This document shows positions 15,372-24,474 of a DNA stretch of 64,000 nt, one piece after another. The stretch is from SAR202 cluster bacterium. Lineage in GTDB: Bacteria; Chloroflexota; Dehalococcoidia; Lucifugimonadales; OSU-TB39. The notes below the pieces were generated by a model. It was not told where the DNA came from, did not search any database, and saw only the letters and a list, made by a program, of their open reading frames with translations. Made by a program: the position numbers and the translations under genes. Within the stretch, counting starts at the first letter, position 1. Every line of letters starts with the position of its first letter. The stretch lies in contig VFGY01000026.1 in NCBI GenBank assembly GCA_009392195.1, forward strand, positions 1 through 64,000, in the 5' to 3' direction.

Positions 15372-16349
15372 ATGGAATTGGAGTCACGAAAAGAAAATGT
15401 ACAAATTGTTAAACAACTTGTGCAACAAATAACAGACAGCATACAAAAAGTTATTGTTGGTAAATCAGAGACGATAGAACTTTTGCTTATAAGCATGATA
15501 TGCCGTGGACATATACTTTTAGAAGATGTTCCCGGCATAGGTAAAACAACACTTGCCAAATCATTAGCCCAATCCTTAGGAAGCAGTTTCAGTAGAATAC
15601 AATGTACTCCAGACTTAATGCCGAATGATGTCTTGGGATTTAATTTTTTCAACCAAAAGAATGGAAGTTTTGAATTTAGACCCGGTCCCATATTCAATCA
15701 AATCGTTTTAGTTGATGAAATTAATCGAGCAACTCCAAGAACCCAATCGGCATTGCTTGAATCAATGCAAGAGTTTCAAGTCACAATTGACGGTAAAACA
15801 GAACAATTACCCTCACCATTTACAATCATTGCTACCCAAAATCCGATAGAAATGGAAGGTACTTTCCCTTTACCAGAAGCACAACTAGACCGATTTTTCG
15901 TAAGATTATCTTTAGGATACCCTTCGAAAGAAGAGGAAAACGAATTATTTAATCGCTCCGATAACAATTACCTTTTCGAAACAATTACTCCTATTACGAA
16001 TAGCCAAGAAATTATTAACCTTCAAAACATACATAAATCAATAAAAGTAACTAAAGAAATAAAAAATTACATCATTAAAATTATATCCGCCACTCGAGAT
16101 GAAGAAGATATTGTATTAGGCGCTAGTCCAAGGGCAAGTTTGGATCTGTACAAAGCATGCCAAGCGAAAGCAGCTGTAAATGCTAGAGATTTTGTTATAC
16201 CTGATGATGTAAAAGCTCTGGCACCACACATATTGGCTCACAGAATCGGTATAAGCTTAAATGCCCAAATCAAAGAACGTACATCAGGTCAAATTATTAA
16301 TAAAATATTGGAATCTATAGAAATACCCATAGACACCGATTATAAATAA
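15372..16349 (+). CDS. MoxR-family AAA+ ATPase
   Basis: A 325-residue AAA+ ATPase with Walker A PGIGKTTLAK, Walker B ILVDEINRATPRTQSALLESMQE and the sensor-1 region IATQNPIEMEGTFPLPEAQLDRF, all diagnostic of MoxR. MoxR proteins work as chaperones in the maturation of metal-containing or multi-subunit complexes, usually with a DUF58 partner carrying a von Willebrand-like fold. That partner follows 21 bases downstream, and a DUF4129 membrane protein follows that, so this is a compact MoxR-DUF58-DUF4129 operon. The client is unknown. Confidence 0.9.
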   Translation: MELESRKENVQIVKQLVQQITDSIQKVIVGKSETIELLLISMICRGHILLEDVPGIGKTTLAKSLAQSLGSSFSRIQCTPDLMPNDVLGFNFFNQKNGSFEFRPGPIFNQIVLVDEINRATPRTQSALLESMQEFQVTIDGKTEQLPSPFTIIATQNPIEMEGTFPLPEAQLDRFFVRLSLGYPSKEEENELFNRSDNNYLFETITPITNSQEIINLQNIHKSIKVTKEIKNYIIKIISATRDEEDIVLGASPRASLDLYKACQAKAAVNARDFVIPDDVKALAPHILAHRIGISLNAQIKERTSGQIINKILESIEIPIDTDYK

Positions 16350-16370
16350 AACGTTATATTTTAAATTCCA

Positions 16371-17621
16371 ATGAAAAAAATACGCCTCTCAGGTAAACCA
16401 CTGCACGACACATGGATTTTTTTGCTTATTGGAGTAACTATATTTGGAATAATAACGAGTAGCGGATTAGTAATTTCATTTGGATGCATAGGTGTTATTG
16501 TTGCATTTATTTCATTAATATGGGATAAAATTTGCCTGCAAAATTTAAATTACCATCGTAAATTATCCACCAAAAGAGCTTTCGTAGGAGAAAAAATCGA
16601 TATAAACCTAACTCTTGAAAACAAAAAACCTATTCCCTTACCAAAAGTTTTTATATCTGACGAATTACCTAGTGGACTTAAACTACAAAGCTCTCAACCT
16701 TCATTTGAAATAAATCACCAAATAATCGACAACAGGTTTTTCATAAGAAAATCTTTTTCGATTGGGTGGTATCAAAAAATCTTCTGGAATTACTCAGTAA
16801 TATGTACAAAAAGAGGGATTTACAACCTAGGACCCGCAGAGATAGAAGTCCATGAGCCGTTGGGGTTTTTGCAAAGTAAAGCCAAACATATTGCTCAAGA
16901 TAATATTGTAATTTATCCAAAATTGATTGACATAGAAAAACTCGAATCACATTCAAATAGGCCATTAGGCGAATCAATAAAAGGAACTAAATTACTAAAC
17001 GATTACTCAAGACCCTATAGTGTTAGAGATTATGAAATAGGGGACCCTGTAAAAACTATTGATTGGAAATCAACAGCTAAAACAACAAAACTTAAAGTGA
17101 AAACTTATGAACCGAGTATAAGCGATATATTCGTCATCGCAGTAGCTACGGAAACAACACATCCTCATTGGGCAGCACACAGCCCAAAAAAATTAGAGAG
17201 AGTGATAAGCACAGCAGCTTCAGTTGCATGGTTAGCTTTTAAAAAAAAATATCAACTTGGAATCCTAACTAATGACCTGCCATTACCCAAAAACAACCCA
17301 TTAATTGTCTCACCCAGTAAAGATAAACATAATATTGATTTAGCTCTTAAAGCATTAGCTGGAATTAAAGCCTACTCAGTTGAACCACTTGAAGACAGGC
17401 TTATGAAATGTTCACGCAACATCCCGAAAGGTTGTACACTATCTATTCTAACTTCACACCTCTCAAAGAATCTTATGTTAACTGCTCATCATCTTTCGAA
17501 CACTGGATACAATGTGCTCGTCATTAACACAGGGAATGAGTACAAAGGACAAATACCAAAAAGAATCCATCTCTATCAAATAAACGAATTCTTGAATTCA
17601 AATTACAATGAAGCAATCTAA
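16371..17621 (+). CDS. DUF58 domain-containing membrane-anchored protein
   Basis: A 416-residue protein with two closely spaced hydrophobic segments at the N-terminus (about residues 13-48), then a beta-rich region and the DUF58 signature around residues 210-235 (YSVRDYEIGDPVKTIDWKSTAKTTKLKVK). DUF58 proteins pair with MoxR ATPases, and their C-terminal part resembles a von Willebrand A fold. It overlaps the next gene by 14 bases, indicating translational coupling. The function is inferred from the MoxR pairing only. Confidence 0.85.
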   Translation: MKKIRLSGKPLHDTWIFLLIGVTIFGIITSSGLVISFGCIGVIVAFISLIWDKICLQNLNYHRKLSTKRAFVGEKIDINLTLENKKPIPLPKVFISDELPSGLKLQSSQPSFEINHQIIDNRFFIRKSFSIGWYQKIFWNYSVICTKRGIYNLGPAEIEVHEPLGFLQSKAKHIAQDNIVIYPKLIDIEKLESHSNRPLGESIKGTKLLNDYSRPYSVRDYEIGDPVKTIDWKSTAKTTKLKVKTYEPSISDIFVIAVATETTHPHWAAHSPKKLERVISTAASVAWLAFKKKYQLGILTNDLPLPKNNPLIVSPSKDKHNIDLALKALAGIKAYSVEPLEDRLMKCSRNIPKGCTLSILTSHLSKNLMLTAHHLSNTGYNVLVINTGNEYKGQIPKRIHLYQINEFLNSNYNEAI

Positions 17622-19023
17622 TTTACAACATATTGCTCTGATTATAACCAATTCAATTATTGAAATTATTTGGGTGTTCGCTTTATTGAACGTGCTATCA
17701 TCCTTTTTACAAATAGGAAATTCTTATCTTACTTGGATATCAATCTCAATGCTGACCATAATACCTTTATTGGCACGGGTTGTAGGCCCCAAGAAATCCA
17801 AATATCCTGAAATAACTTCTAGCATTTTAGTTGCTATAGGCATTTTGAATTTATTATTAATAATATTAATTGATTTAAATTCTGAGGATTATCCTATTAG
17901 AATCTACAATACCCTTTTGGGCCTCACTATTTTAAGCGGATTATGGCTTTGGTACCGTTCAACTACTATAGCAACAATGGAATCCCCAGAATCAAGGTTA
18001 AGTATGACTTTTAGAGTTGGTAGTGCCATAATAATGATTCTTACAATAACAGATATTTACTCCACAAATAATCTTCACAGTATCCCTATCATTATTTTAT
18101 TTTATTTGTTTGGTATAAGTGGGTTATTGATTGGAAATAAGATTCAGGATACAAATCCAGAAGGTATAAATAGAAAATGGAATATCTTTTCTTTCGGTGG
18201 ATTAGGGTTGGTCTTATCACTCGGAATGTTATTTGCATTGATTAGAAAAGATTGGTCAAACTACACTACTTATATATTAGATGGCTTGCTTTCGTTTATG
18301 ATGGGAATGATATTTGCATTCTTTGGGTCTATATCTTGGATTGCAAAAATATTAACTGATTTAATAGCATGCAAAGGAGATGATTGTCCTGAACTTCAAC
18401 CAGCAGCCAGCTCTTCTGTAAATAATACCCAATCTAACGAAACCGCATTAAATTTTGCTTTGGAATCCATTGCCGAACAAGATGAAGCAAGAATGAGCAT
18501 ACTAAATAACATAATTAATGTAATTCAATGGAGTTTCATAATCATCATATGCTTAATAATCTTGTTCATACTTTACCAAATATTGAAAAGTGCATTTATC
18601 TATGCACCAGACGGGGATGATGCTGACAAAATTAAAATTGGAGACGGCATAAATGTTTTTGATGATATAACTAAATTACTGTCAGCATTGATACCCAAAG
18701 AAATTAAAAACCTGTCACGCCTAAAATTTAAAAGATCTGAACTAAATCTCTCAAATGCTGCTGAAGCTATATACATATATCACCAATTAATAGATTTGGG
18801 AGCAAAATTGGGTGTCATTCGTTATCCATCTGAAACCCCTAAGGAGTTTCAACCCAGACTATTCAAATCTTTACAACATAAATTGGTTTCAACTTCAACT
18901 CAATGTTTCGAAATTGCTTTATATGGCAATTCTGACATCTCAGATAAGGACCTTTCTGAACTAAAACATCAACTATCAGAATTGAAAAAGGAAATTAAGC
19001 AAAAAAGAGTCGAGAGTTATTGA
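17608..19023 (+). CDS. Polytopic membrane protein with C-terminal DUF4129-like domain
   Basis: A 471-residue membrane protein. The first ~255 residues hold about eight hydrophobic segments, a Cys-containing loop follows (IACKGDDCPEL), then another hydrophobic helix at ~305-328, and a soluble C-terminus. The C-terminal segment AAEAIYIYHQLIDLGAKLGVIRYPSETPKEF is typical of DUF4129 domains found beside MoxR and transglutaminase-like genes. No transglutaminase domain is present here or in the neighbours. It is the last gene of the MoxR trio and converges on the FAD oxidoreductase gene 14 bases away. Confidence 0.7.
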   Translation: MKQSNLQHIALIITNSIIEIIWVFALLNVLSSFLQIGNSYLTWISISMLTIIPLLARVVGPKKSKYPEITSSILVAIGILNLLLIILIDLNSEDYPIRIYNTLLGLTILSGLWLWYRSTTIATMESPESRLSMTFRVGSAIIMILTITDIYSTNNLHSIPIIILFYLFGISGLLIGNKIQDTNPEGINRKWNIFSFGGLGLVLSLGMLFALIRKDWSNYTTYILDGLLSFMMGMIFAFFGSISWIAKILTDLIACKGDDCPELQPAASSSVNNTQSNETALNFALESIAEQDEARMSILNNIINVIQWSFIIIICLIILFILYQILKSAFIYAPDGDDADKIKIGDGINVFDDITKLLSALIPKEIKNLSRLKFKRSELNLSNAAEAIYIYHQLIDLGAKLGVIRYPSETPKEFQPRLFKSLQHKLVSTSTQCFEIALYGNSDISDKDLSELKHQLSELKKEIKQKRVESY

Positions 19024-19036
19024 TAACGCATTTACA

Positions 19037-20272
19037 TCAATGACGCTTAAATTTCATATCATCAATTGTCATAGAATTTTGTAAATATGATTTAGTATCA
19101 AACCCTATAAATCGTTGTGGCAAATATCTTTCACTATCTATACTAGTTTCTCCATCCACGACATGTTCAGCAATCAACTGTCCTGCTACCGGATTATAAG
19201 CAAATCCACCTGAATGAAAATTGGAACCAACAAATAAACCGTCAATACCTGGCATAGGTCCAATTACAGGAGTTGCATCTCTAGTAATGCTTATTAATCC
19301 CACAGTGTGATAATCCCAAACGGCACTTTCAATTACAGGCACCCTACTTCTAAATCTTTCTCGTAAAAATGGTAATGCTCTAGGATCAGGGGTTAATTGA
19401 TCTACCGTAAACTGCTGATTCGGCATAATGAAATTTTCCGGATTGTATGCATCGGTACCAACCAATAATCTATTGTCCTCTGTTGGTCTTATATAACCCT
19501 CAACAACTCTGTCATTAATCGCGGGTAAATTAAGTTTGGTTTCAAATGGTTTAGTAACAAAACGTTCATGTATAAAGTTTTTCATGGGTATTTGAAAATC
19601 AACCCAAGATAATAAATGATTTATCCATGCATTAACGGCACAAATAACAATATCAAATTTTTCTTTTGTCTCTTTTTGGTTAACTGAAGACCTAGTAACA
19701 ATTCCTTTAATTTGAGCACCTTGCAAATCGAACCCGACTACTTCTTCATGTTCTCGTATATCAACGCCCATTTTTTCAATCTTGTTTTTTAAGGCAGGAA
19801 CATATCTATGTGGTTCGCTATAACCTCCTCTTAAATCTAACACCCCATATTCATTAGGAGCAGCAACTACATCTTTGAATTTATCCGATAATTTTCCACC
19901 TTGTAAAATTTCTACTTTTGACCCTAATTTTATCTGTAAATCACGTAAATCTTTATCTCCAATATAATCTTCTTCAGATAGTAGATTTAAACAACCTACT
20001 TGATGAAAAGAATACCCATCTAATATTTGGCTAAATCGTTCGAAATTATCTAACGTTTTTACTCTAGCTCTAATAGCTGTTTCATTCCATTCCAGTGATG
20101 TCACAATTCCTGCGGCTTGCAAACTAGAGCCACCACCGATATAGCCTTTATCTATCACTGTTATTTTAGAAACACCTTTTTCAGCTAAATGGAAGGCAGT
20201 ACTCATCCCTATCACACCACCACCAATTATCGCAACAGACTGCGATTCTACATTATCTTTTTTGCCACTCAT
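19037..20272 (-). CDS. FAD-dependent oxidoreductase, sarcosine oxidase beta/DAO-like
   Basis: A 411-residue DAO-family flavoprotein. The N-terminal SVAIIGGGVIGMSTAFHLAE is the FAD dinucleotide fold with VIDKG ending beta-2, and GGGSSLQAAGIV follows. The C-terminal VGSNFHSGGFAYNPVAGQLIAE is the second FAD-contact motif with a His in place of the more usual Gly-His-Gly arrangement of SoxB enzymes. It probably oxidises a secondary amine or amino acid. Its ATG overlaps the E1 beta stop (ATGA), so it is the last gene of the minus-strand operon that runs from the class III aminotransferase. Confidence 0.82.
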   Translation of the reverse strand: MSGKKDNVESQSVAIIGGGVIGMSTAFHLAEKGVSKITVIDKGYIGGGSSLQAAGIVTSLEWNETAIRARVKTLDNFERFSQILDGYSFHQVGCLNLLSEEDYIGDKDLRDLQIKLGSKVEILQGGKLSDKFKDVVAAPNEYGVLDLRGGYSEPHRYVPALKNKIEKMGVDIREHEEVVGFDLQGAQIKGIVTRSSVNQKETKEKFDIVICAVNAWINHLLSWVDFQIPMKNFIHERFVTKPFETKLNLPAINDRVVEGYIRPTEDNRLLVGTDAYNPENFIMPNQQFTVDQLTPDPRALPFLRERFRSRVPVIESAVWDYHTVGLISITRDATPVIGPMPGIDGLFVGSNFHSGGFAYNPVAGQLIAEHVVDGETSIDSERYLPQRFIGFDTKSYLQNSMTIDDMKFKRH

Positions 20273-21258
20273 AAATCACCTTTAGTAACACCCATCGTAG
20301 TTTTAACTGCTAATTCAACATCTTTTGCACTAGGTACAACGTATTTGCTAAGATCTGAACTATAAGGTACCGGAGCACCTTTATTCCCCACCCTAACTAT
20401 TGAAGATTTAAGAAACTTAGAAGCCTCCGATTCGCTAAATCTGGCAGCTATTTCACCCCCAAATCCTCCAACTTTGACCGCCTCATGGGCTATCACTAAC
20501 CTACCAGTTTTTTCAACAGACTTAACAATTGCATCAAAATCAAGCGGCACTAACGTTCGAGGGTCAATAATTTCAACAGATATATTTTCAGATTCCAAAC
20601 GAGTAGCAGCAATCTCCACTTCTTCTAACATTTTAGACCATGCAACTATAGTTACATCACTACCTTCTTTCAAAATCGCAGCTTTCCCAAAAGGGATTTC
20701 ATATCTTTCCTCTGGCACTTCTCCAACACTTTTGTACAAACCCTCATGTTCAAAAAAAACAACCGGGTCAGGATCATTTATGGCTGTGGTCATTAAGCCT
20801 TTAACATCATGCGAATTACTCGGAACGACAACCTTAAGACCAGGTACATGAGCAAACCAAGCTTCTAGTGATTGCCCCATATATACGTTGTTAGCGGACA
20901 TTGTTATCGACCTAATAACGATAGGAACATTCATAGAGCCATTGTTGATATATCGAGCTTTAGCAGCAGTATTTACTATGGGATCCATTGCAACGGTTAT
21001 TAAACCTGTAAATTGGAGTTCAACAACTGGTTTCATACCCATTAATGCAGCTCCAACTCCCATACCCACTATACCTGCTTCAGATATTGGAGTGTCAAAT
21101 ACTCTTGCAGAACCAAACTTTTTTTGCAATCCTTTTGTTGATCCCCACAGTCCTCCATAAAGAGCTACATCTTCACCAAAACAAATAATTTGATCATCTA
21201 TTTCCATTTCCTGATATAGTGCCTCTCTTATGGCTTTTGCATATTCTAATTCACGCAT
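20269..21258 (-). CDS. Thiamine-diphosphate 2-oxoacid dehydrogenase E1, beta subunit
   Basis: A 329-residue E1 beta of the pyruvate/acetoin/branched-chain dehydrogenase family. Motifs include EALYQEMEIDDQIICFGEDVALYGG, DTPISEAGIVGMGVGAALMG with the thiamine-contacting Glu, and the C-terminal GRLVIAHEAVKVGGFGGEIAA. It works with the E1 alpha encoded directly upstream to decarboxylate a 2-oxo acid and acylate a lipoyl carrier. The ATG at 21258 is used because GGAG lies upstream; the track start is a TTG inside that Shine-Dalgarno. No E2 or E3 is nearby, so the complex must use components encoded elsewhere. Confidence 0.88.
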   Translation of the reverse strand: MRELEYAKAIREALYQEMEIDDQIICFGEDVALYGGLWGSTKGLQKKFGSARVFDTPISEAGIVGMGVGAALMGMKPVVELQFTGLITVAMDPIVNTAAKARYINNGSMNVPIVIRSITMSANNVYMGQSLEAWFAHVPGLKVVVPSNSHDVKGLMTTAINDPDPVVFFEHEGLYKSVGEVPEERYEIPFGKAAILKEGSDVTIVAWSKMLEEVEIAATRLESENISVEIIDPRTLVPLDFDAIVKSVEKTGRLVIAHEAVKVGGFGGEIAARFSESEASKFLKSSIVRVGNKGAPVPYSSDLSKYVVPSAKDVELAVKTTMGVTKGDL

Positions 21259-21262
21259 TATT

Positions 21263-22264
21263 TTAATTTTCTCCAAAAGGTTTTTTGTAGACTTCTTTAA
21301 AAGCAGATTCTCTTGAAGTTGGCGGAGTCTTTTGAGACATTTCTACGGCGCGTTCTATTTCATCCTCTACATGGGTGGTAATAAGTTTGATATCTTTATC
21401 AGTAAGATATTTTTTATCCCTACCTTGATTTTCAAGTATCTCTAGTGGATCTCTCTTCCTCCATTTTTGGTTTTCTTTGATATCCCTTATATCTTCTAGT
21501 TTAAGCATGGTTGGATAATGCCCTAAAAAACTAAGTGTTTTACACTCTATCAATGTAGGCCCTTTCCCATCTCTTGCACGCTGTACAGCTTCTTTAACAA
21601 CCTCATAAACCGACAACACATCTTGGCCGTCAACAGTGACACCAGGCATCCCATATCCCACCGCTTTATCGGCAACATCATTAATCGCTAGTCCAACAGA
21701 TGCAGGTACGGTCTGAAAATATAAATTGTTCTCACAAACGAAAATAACCGGAAGGTTAAGTACTGCAGCCAAATTTAAACCTTCGTGAAAATCGCCACGT
21801 CCAGTAGCTCCATCTCCAAAAAAACAAATCACAATATTATCAGTGTTTCTATTCTTTAATGCTAAACCAATTCCCGCTGCAACTGGAACCTGAGAACCAA
21901 CTATAGAACTACCTGCCATTATGCCTAGTTCAGGATACCCACAGTGATGAAATGATTCTTTGCCATCTGAAATACTCCCACTGTTACCTATAACAGCATT
22001 TAATTGCTCTAGTACTGTCACACCTTTAGCCCAAAAAGCTTCCATCGTCCTAAGCGAGGGTATAACCCAATCATCTTTGGAAAGCCCATAACATGCACCA
22101 ATGCCGATTGCTTCTTGGCCTGTTGAAGGGTGAAGGCCAACTTTCAATACACCCTGCTTATTCAATTCCAACACTTTTTGAGTAAATAACCGACTTGTTA
22201 GCATCATGGAATACATTTTTTTGTAATCATCTGAATTTAAACTGTTGGAACTTTCAGCTATCAT
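21263..22264 (-). CDS. Thiamine-diphosphate 2-oxoacid dehydrogenase E1, alpha subunit
   Basis: A 333-residue E1 alpha. The thiamine-diphosphate motif GDGATGRGDFHEGLNLAAVLNLPVIFVCENN-type (GDG...NN) is complete around residues 150-185, and HPSTGQEAIGIGACYGL near residue 50 matches the family. The KESFHH segment around residue 106 occupies the position of the substrate His loop. It is most like acetoin or pyruvate dehydrogenase E1. ATG at 22264 is chosen because AGGTG lies 6 bases upstream; the GTG of the ORF track is part of it. Four bases separate its stop from the E1 beta start, so the two are co-expressed. Confidence 0.88.
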   Translation of the reverse strand: MIAESSNSLNSDDYKKMYSMMLTSRLFTQKVLELNKQGVLKVGLHPSTGQEAIGIGACYGLSKDDWVIPSLRTMEAFWAKGVTVLEQLNAVIGNSGSISDGKESFHHCGYPELGIMAGSSIVGSQVPVAAGIGLALKNRNTDNIVICFFGDGATGRGDFHEGLNLAAVLNLPVIFVCENNLYFQTVPASVGLAINDVADKAVGYGMPGVTVDGQDVLSVYEVVKEAVQRARDGKGPTLIECKTLSFLGHYPTMLKLEDIRDIKENQKWRKRDPLEILENQGRDKKYLTDKDIKLITTHVEDEIERAVEMSQKTPPTSRESAFKEVYKKPFGEN

Positions 22265-22312
22265 TTTTAACACCTGTTTTTGAAATAGTAAAAGGTTGAT
22301 AGAAAATCACAA

Positions 22313-23062
22313 TTAATAAGTAGCACGGCCACCGCTCACATCAAAAACGGCTCCGGTAGTAAATGAACATGCTTCAGATAAAAGCCAAGCAATCATATTA
22401 GCTGTTTCATAAACTTCTCCAAAACGTCCCATTGGTATTTTACTCTTCATGTATGTAACAGCTTTAGGATCACCTTCTCTAACGGGTCTAGTCATTATAA
22501 CTGCAGGAGTAACACAATTAACTATAACCCCATCATTTACCACCTCTTTCGCAACTGCTTTTGTAAATCCAATTATCCCTGATTTTGTCGAAGAATAGGG
22601 GGCCATCTTGGGGTTTCCTTCTTTACCCGCAACTGAAGCAATATTGACAATACGGCCATATCCGTTGTTAATCATATACGGAATAATTAACTTGGTGAAA
22701 ATAAATGTTGCTCTTAAATTGGTTCTATAAGATTTGTCAAAAGCATCATCGTCAAGCTCCCATAAATTGGCATAAGGTTCAGAGCCTACTGCATTATTAA
22801 CAAGCAAATCTATTTTGCCCCAACTTTCGTTAGCCATTACAACAGCCTGATGTGCTACGTTTTCATCTCCAACATCACCTAACACCAATTTACCTTCAAT
22901 TCTTTTGTCCTTAAGATCATCTAGACATTTATAACCTCTTTCTTCACTTTTTTCCACCAAGACTATCCTTGCTCCCTCTTGTCCTAACCTAAGAGCCAAG
23001 CAAGAAGCGATTTCTCCCCCTCCACCAGTTATAACAGCTACTTTCCCCTCATATCTTTTCAT
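22313..23062 (-). CDS. Short-chain dehydrogenase/reductase with an altered glycine motif
   Basis: A 249-residue SDR with catalytic YSSTK, the Ser in NIASVAG and the ending FTTGAVFDVSGG typical of the family. The nucleotide-binding motif is unusual: classical TGxxxGIG appears as TGGGGEIA, with Glu and Ala replacing the second and third glycines. The NNAG motif reads NNAV. Glu at the end of beta-2 (LVEKSEE) suggests NAD. Its stop/start relationship with the aminotransferase (ATGA overlap at 23059-23062) shows translational coupling in the minus-strand operon. The substrate is unknown. Confidence 0.82.
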   Translation of the reverse strand: MKRYEGKVAVITGGGGEIASCLALRLGQEGARIVLVEKSEERGYKCLDDLKDKRIEGKLVLGDVGDENVAHQAVVMANESWGKIDLLVNNAVGSEPYANLWELDDDAFDKSYRTNLRATFIFTKLIIPYMINNGYGRIVNIASVAGKEGNPKMAPYSSTKSGIIGFTKAVAKEVVNDGVIVNCVTPAVIMTRPVREGDPKAVTYMKSKIPMGRFGEVYETANMIAWLLSEACSFTTGAVFDVSGGRATY

Positions 23063-24390
23063 TGAAGAAACCCTTCTTTTTTCAAGTCATCTATTGCCTT
23101 ACTAACTGACTCAACCGTATCATCAATATCTTGAGTACTGTGTTTCGATCCTAAAATAAACCTGTTGGAAGCATGGACTCCATGGGAATATAAGGAGAGA
23201 TTAAATTGCTTTGCCATCGCTGGGTCAAGAATTTTTTTATATTCGGAGTCACCAAATTCGTATAATTCATCATCTGAATTGATATCTACTCCTAACCTTA
23301 TGAACACCATAGATGCCACTCCCGTGGCCCTTCCTTTAGTTTCAGTTTCGGACAACATTTCGTTTAAGCCTTTCTTGAGCCTATCTGCCATTTGATTAGC
23401 TGTATCATTAACAGGTGTGCTAGCAATTAATCCTAGCGCTGTTGCTCCTGCTACGGCTGATAATGGATTTGCATTGTAGGTTCCATTATGTGGAACTCTT
23501 GTATTACTGTTAAATTGTTCATCATCCCTAAACTGGATCATGTTAATTATTTCTTCTTTACCTCCAACTGCTCCACCAGGTAGTCCACCAGCAAGAATTT
23601 TGGCCATAGTACACATATCTGGAGTTATACCAAAATATCCCTGAGCACCTGATTTTGACACCCTGAATCCAGTAACAACTTCATCAAATATGAGCACCAC
23701 TCCAAATCGTTTAGTAACTTCCCTTAACTCCGCTAAAAACTCAGGTTTAACTGGAACCTGACCCATATGGCATCCAGTAGGCTCCAATATTATTGCTGCC
23801 ACATCTGAATCTTTTTCCAAAATATTTTCTACCAAACTTATATTATTTGGCTTCAATACATGCACGCCTCTAAGAGTGTCTTCTGGGATACCCCCTGAAC
23901 TCCAACTGTCTGCTGCAGCAATATCGCTCCAACCATGAAAATGATCCTCAAATTTTATTATTTTTGTTTTACCCGTATATGCTCTAGCCATCCTTAAGGC
24001 CAATATAACTGCCTCAGTACCAGAACTGACAAAACGTATTTTCTCAACACATGGCATTAAATCCTTAACACGCTGAGCCCACTCAATTTCCAAATCTGTA
24101 GAGCCACTAAAATGGGTTCCTTTAAGCAATTGTTCACTAACTGCCCTTACAATGTCAGGGTGAGAATGTCCCAAAATCAAAGAGCCGTGCCCTGTCCAAT
24201 AATCTATTATTTTGTGTCCATCAACATCCCATTTGTGAGACCCCTCAGCATGAGTTATGTAGTGAGGAAAAGGCATCTGATTTCTAGCATCATGAGTAAC
24301 CCCATTGGGAAACAAATTTTTTGACACATTAAATCTTTTTGCACTTTCCGGATGCATTTTAATATATCTATCTTCAATTGAAGTAACCAT
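23059..24390 (-). CDS. Class III aminotransferase (glutamate-1-semialdehyde aminomutase-like)
   Basis: A 443-residue PLP enzyme of fold type I. Recognisable are the DYWTGHGSLILGHSHP N-terminus, the phosphate-binding FVSSGTEAVILALRMARA, KFEDHFHGW, the PLP-ring Asp in LIFDEVVTGFR, and the Schiff-base Lys in TMAKILAGGLPGGAVGG. The family includes HemL and omega-amino acid transaminases. Catabolic company (SDR, 2-oxoacid E1, FAD oxidoreductase) favours a degradative transaminase rather than tetrapyrrole synthesis. It is the first gene of the operon, with an AGGAGGATATCG Shine-Dalgarno. Confidence 0.85.
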   Translation of the reverse strand: MVTSIEDRYIKMHPESAKRFNVSKNLFPNGVTHDARNQMPFPHYITHAEGSHKWDVDGHKIIDYWTGHGSLILGHSHPDIVRAVSEQLLKGTHFSGSTDLEIEWAQRVKDLMPCVEKIRFVSSGTEAVILALRMARAYTGKTKIIKFEDHFHGWSDIAAADSWSSGGIPEDTLRGVHVLKPNNISLVENILEKDSDVAAIILEPTGCHMGQVPVKPEFLAELREVTKRFGVVLIFDEVVTGFRVSKSGAQGYFGITPDMCTMAKILAGGLPGGAVGGKEEIINMIQFRDDEQFNSNTRVPHNGTYNANPLSAVAGATALGLIASTPVNDTANQMADRLKKGLNEMLSETETKGRATGVASMVFIRLGVDINSDDELYEFGDSEYKKILDPAMAKQFNLSLYSHGVHASNRFILGSKHSTQDIDDTVESVSKAIDDLKKEGFLQ

Positions 24391-24474
24391 CGATATCCTC
24401 CTTAAACCTCTATATCCTTATCAACAATAAGTGTATTATATTTACCTTAAGTTTGTCTCCACTTGGAGTTAAGA

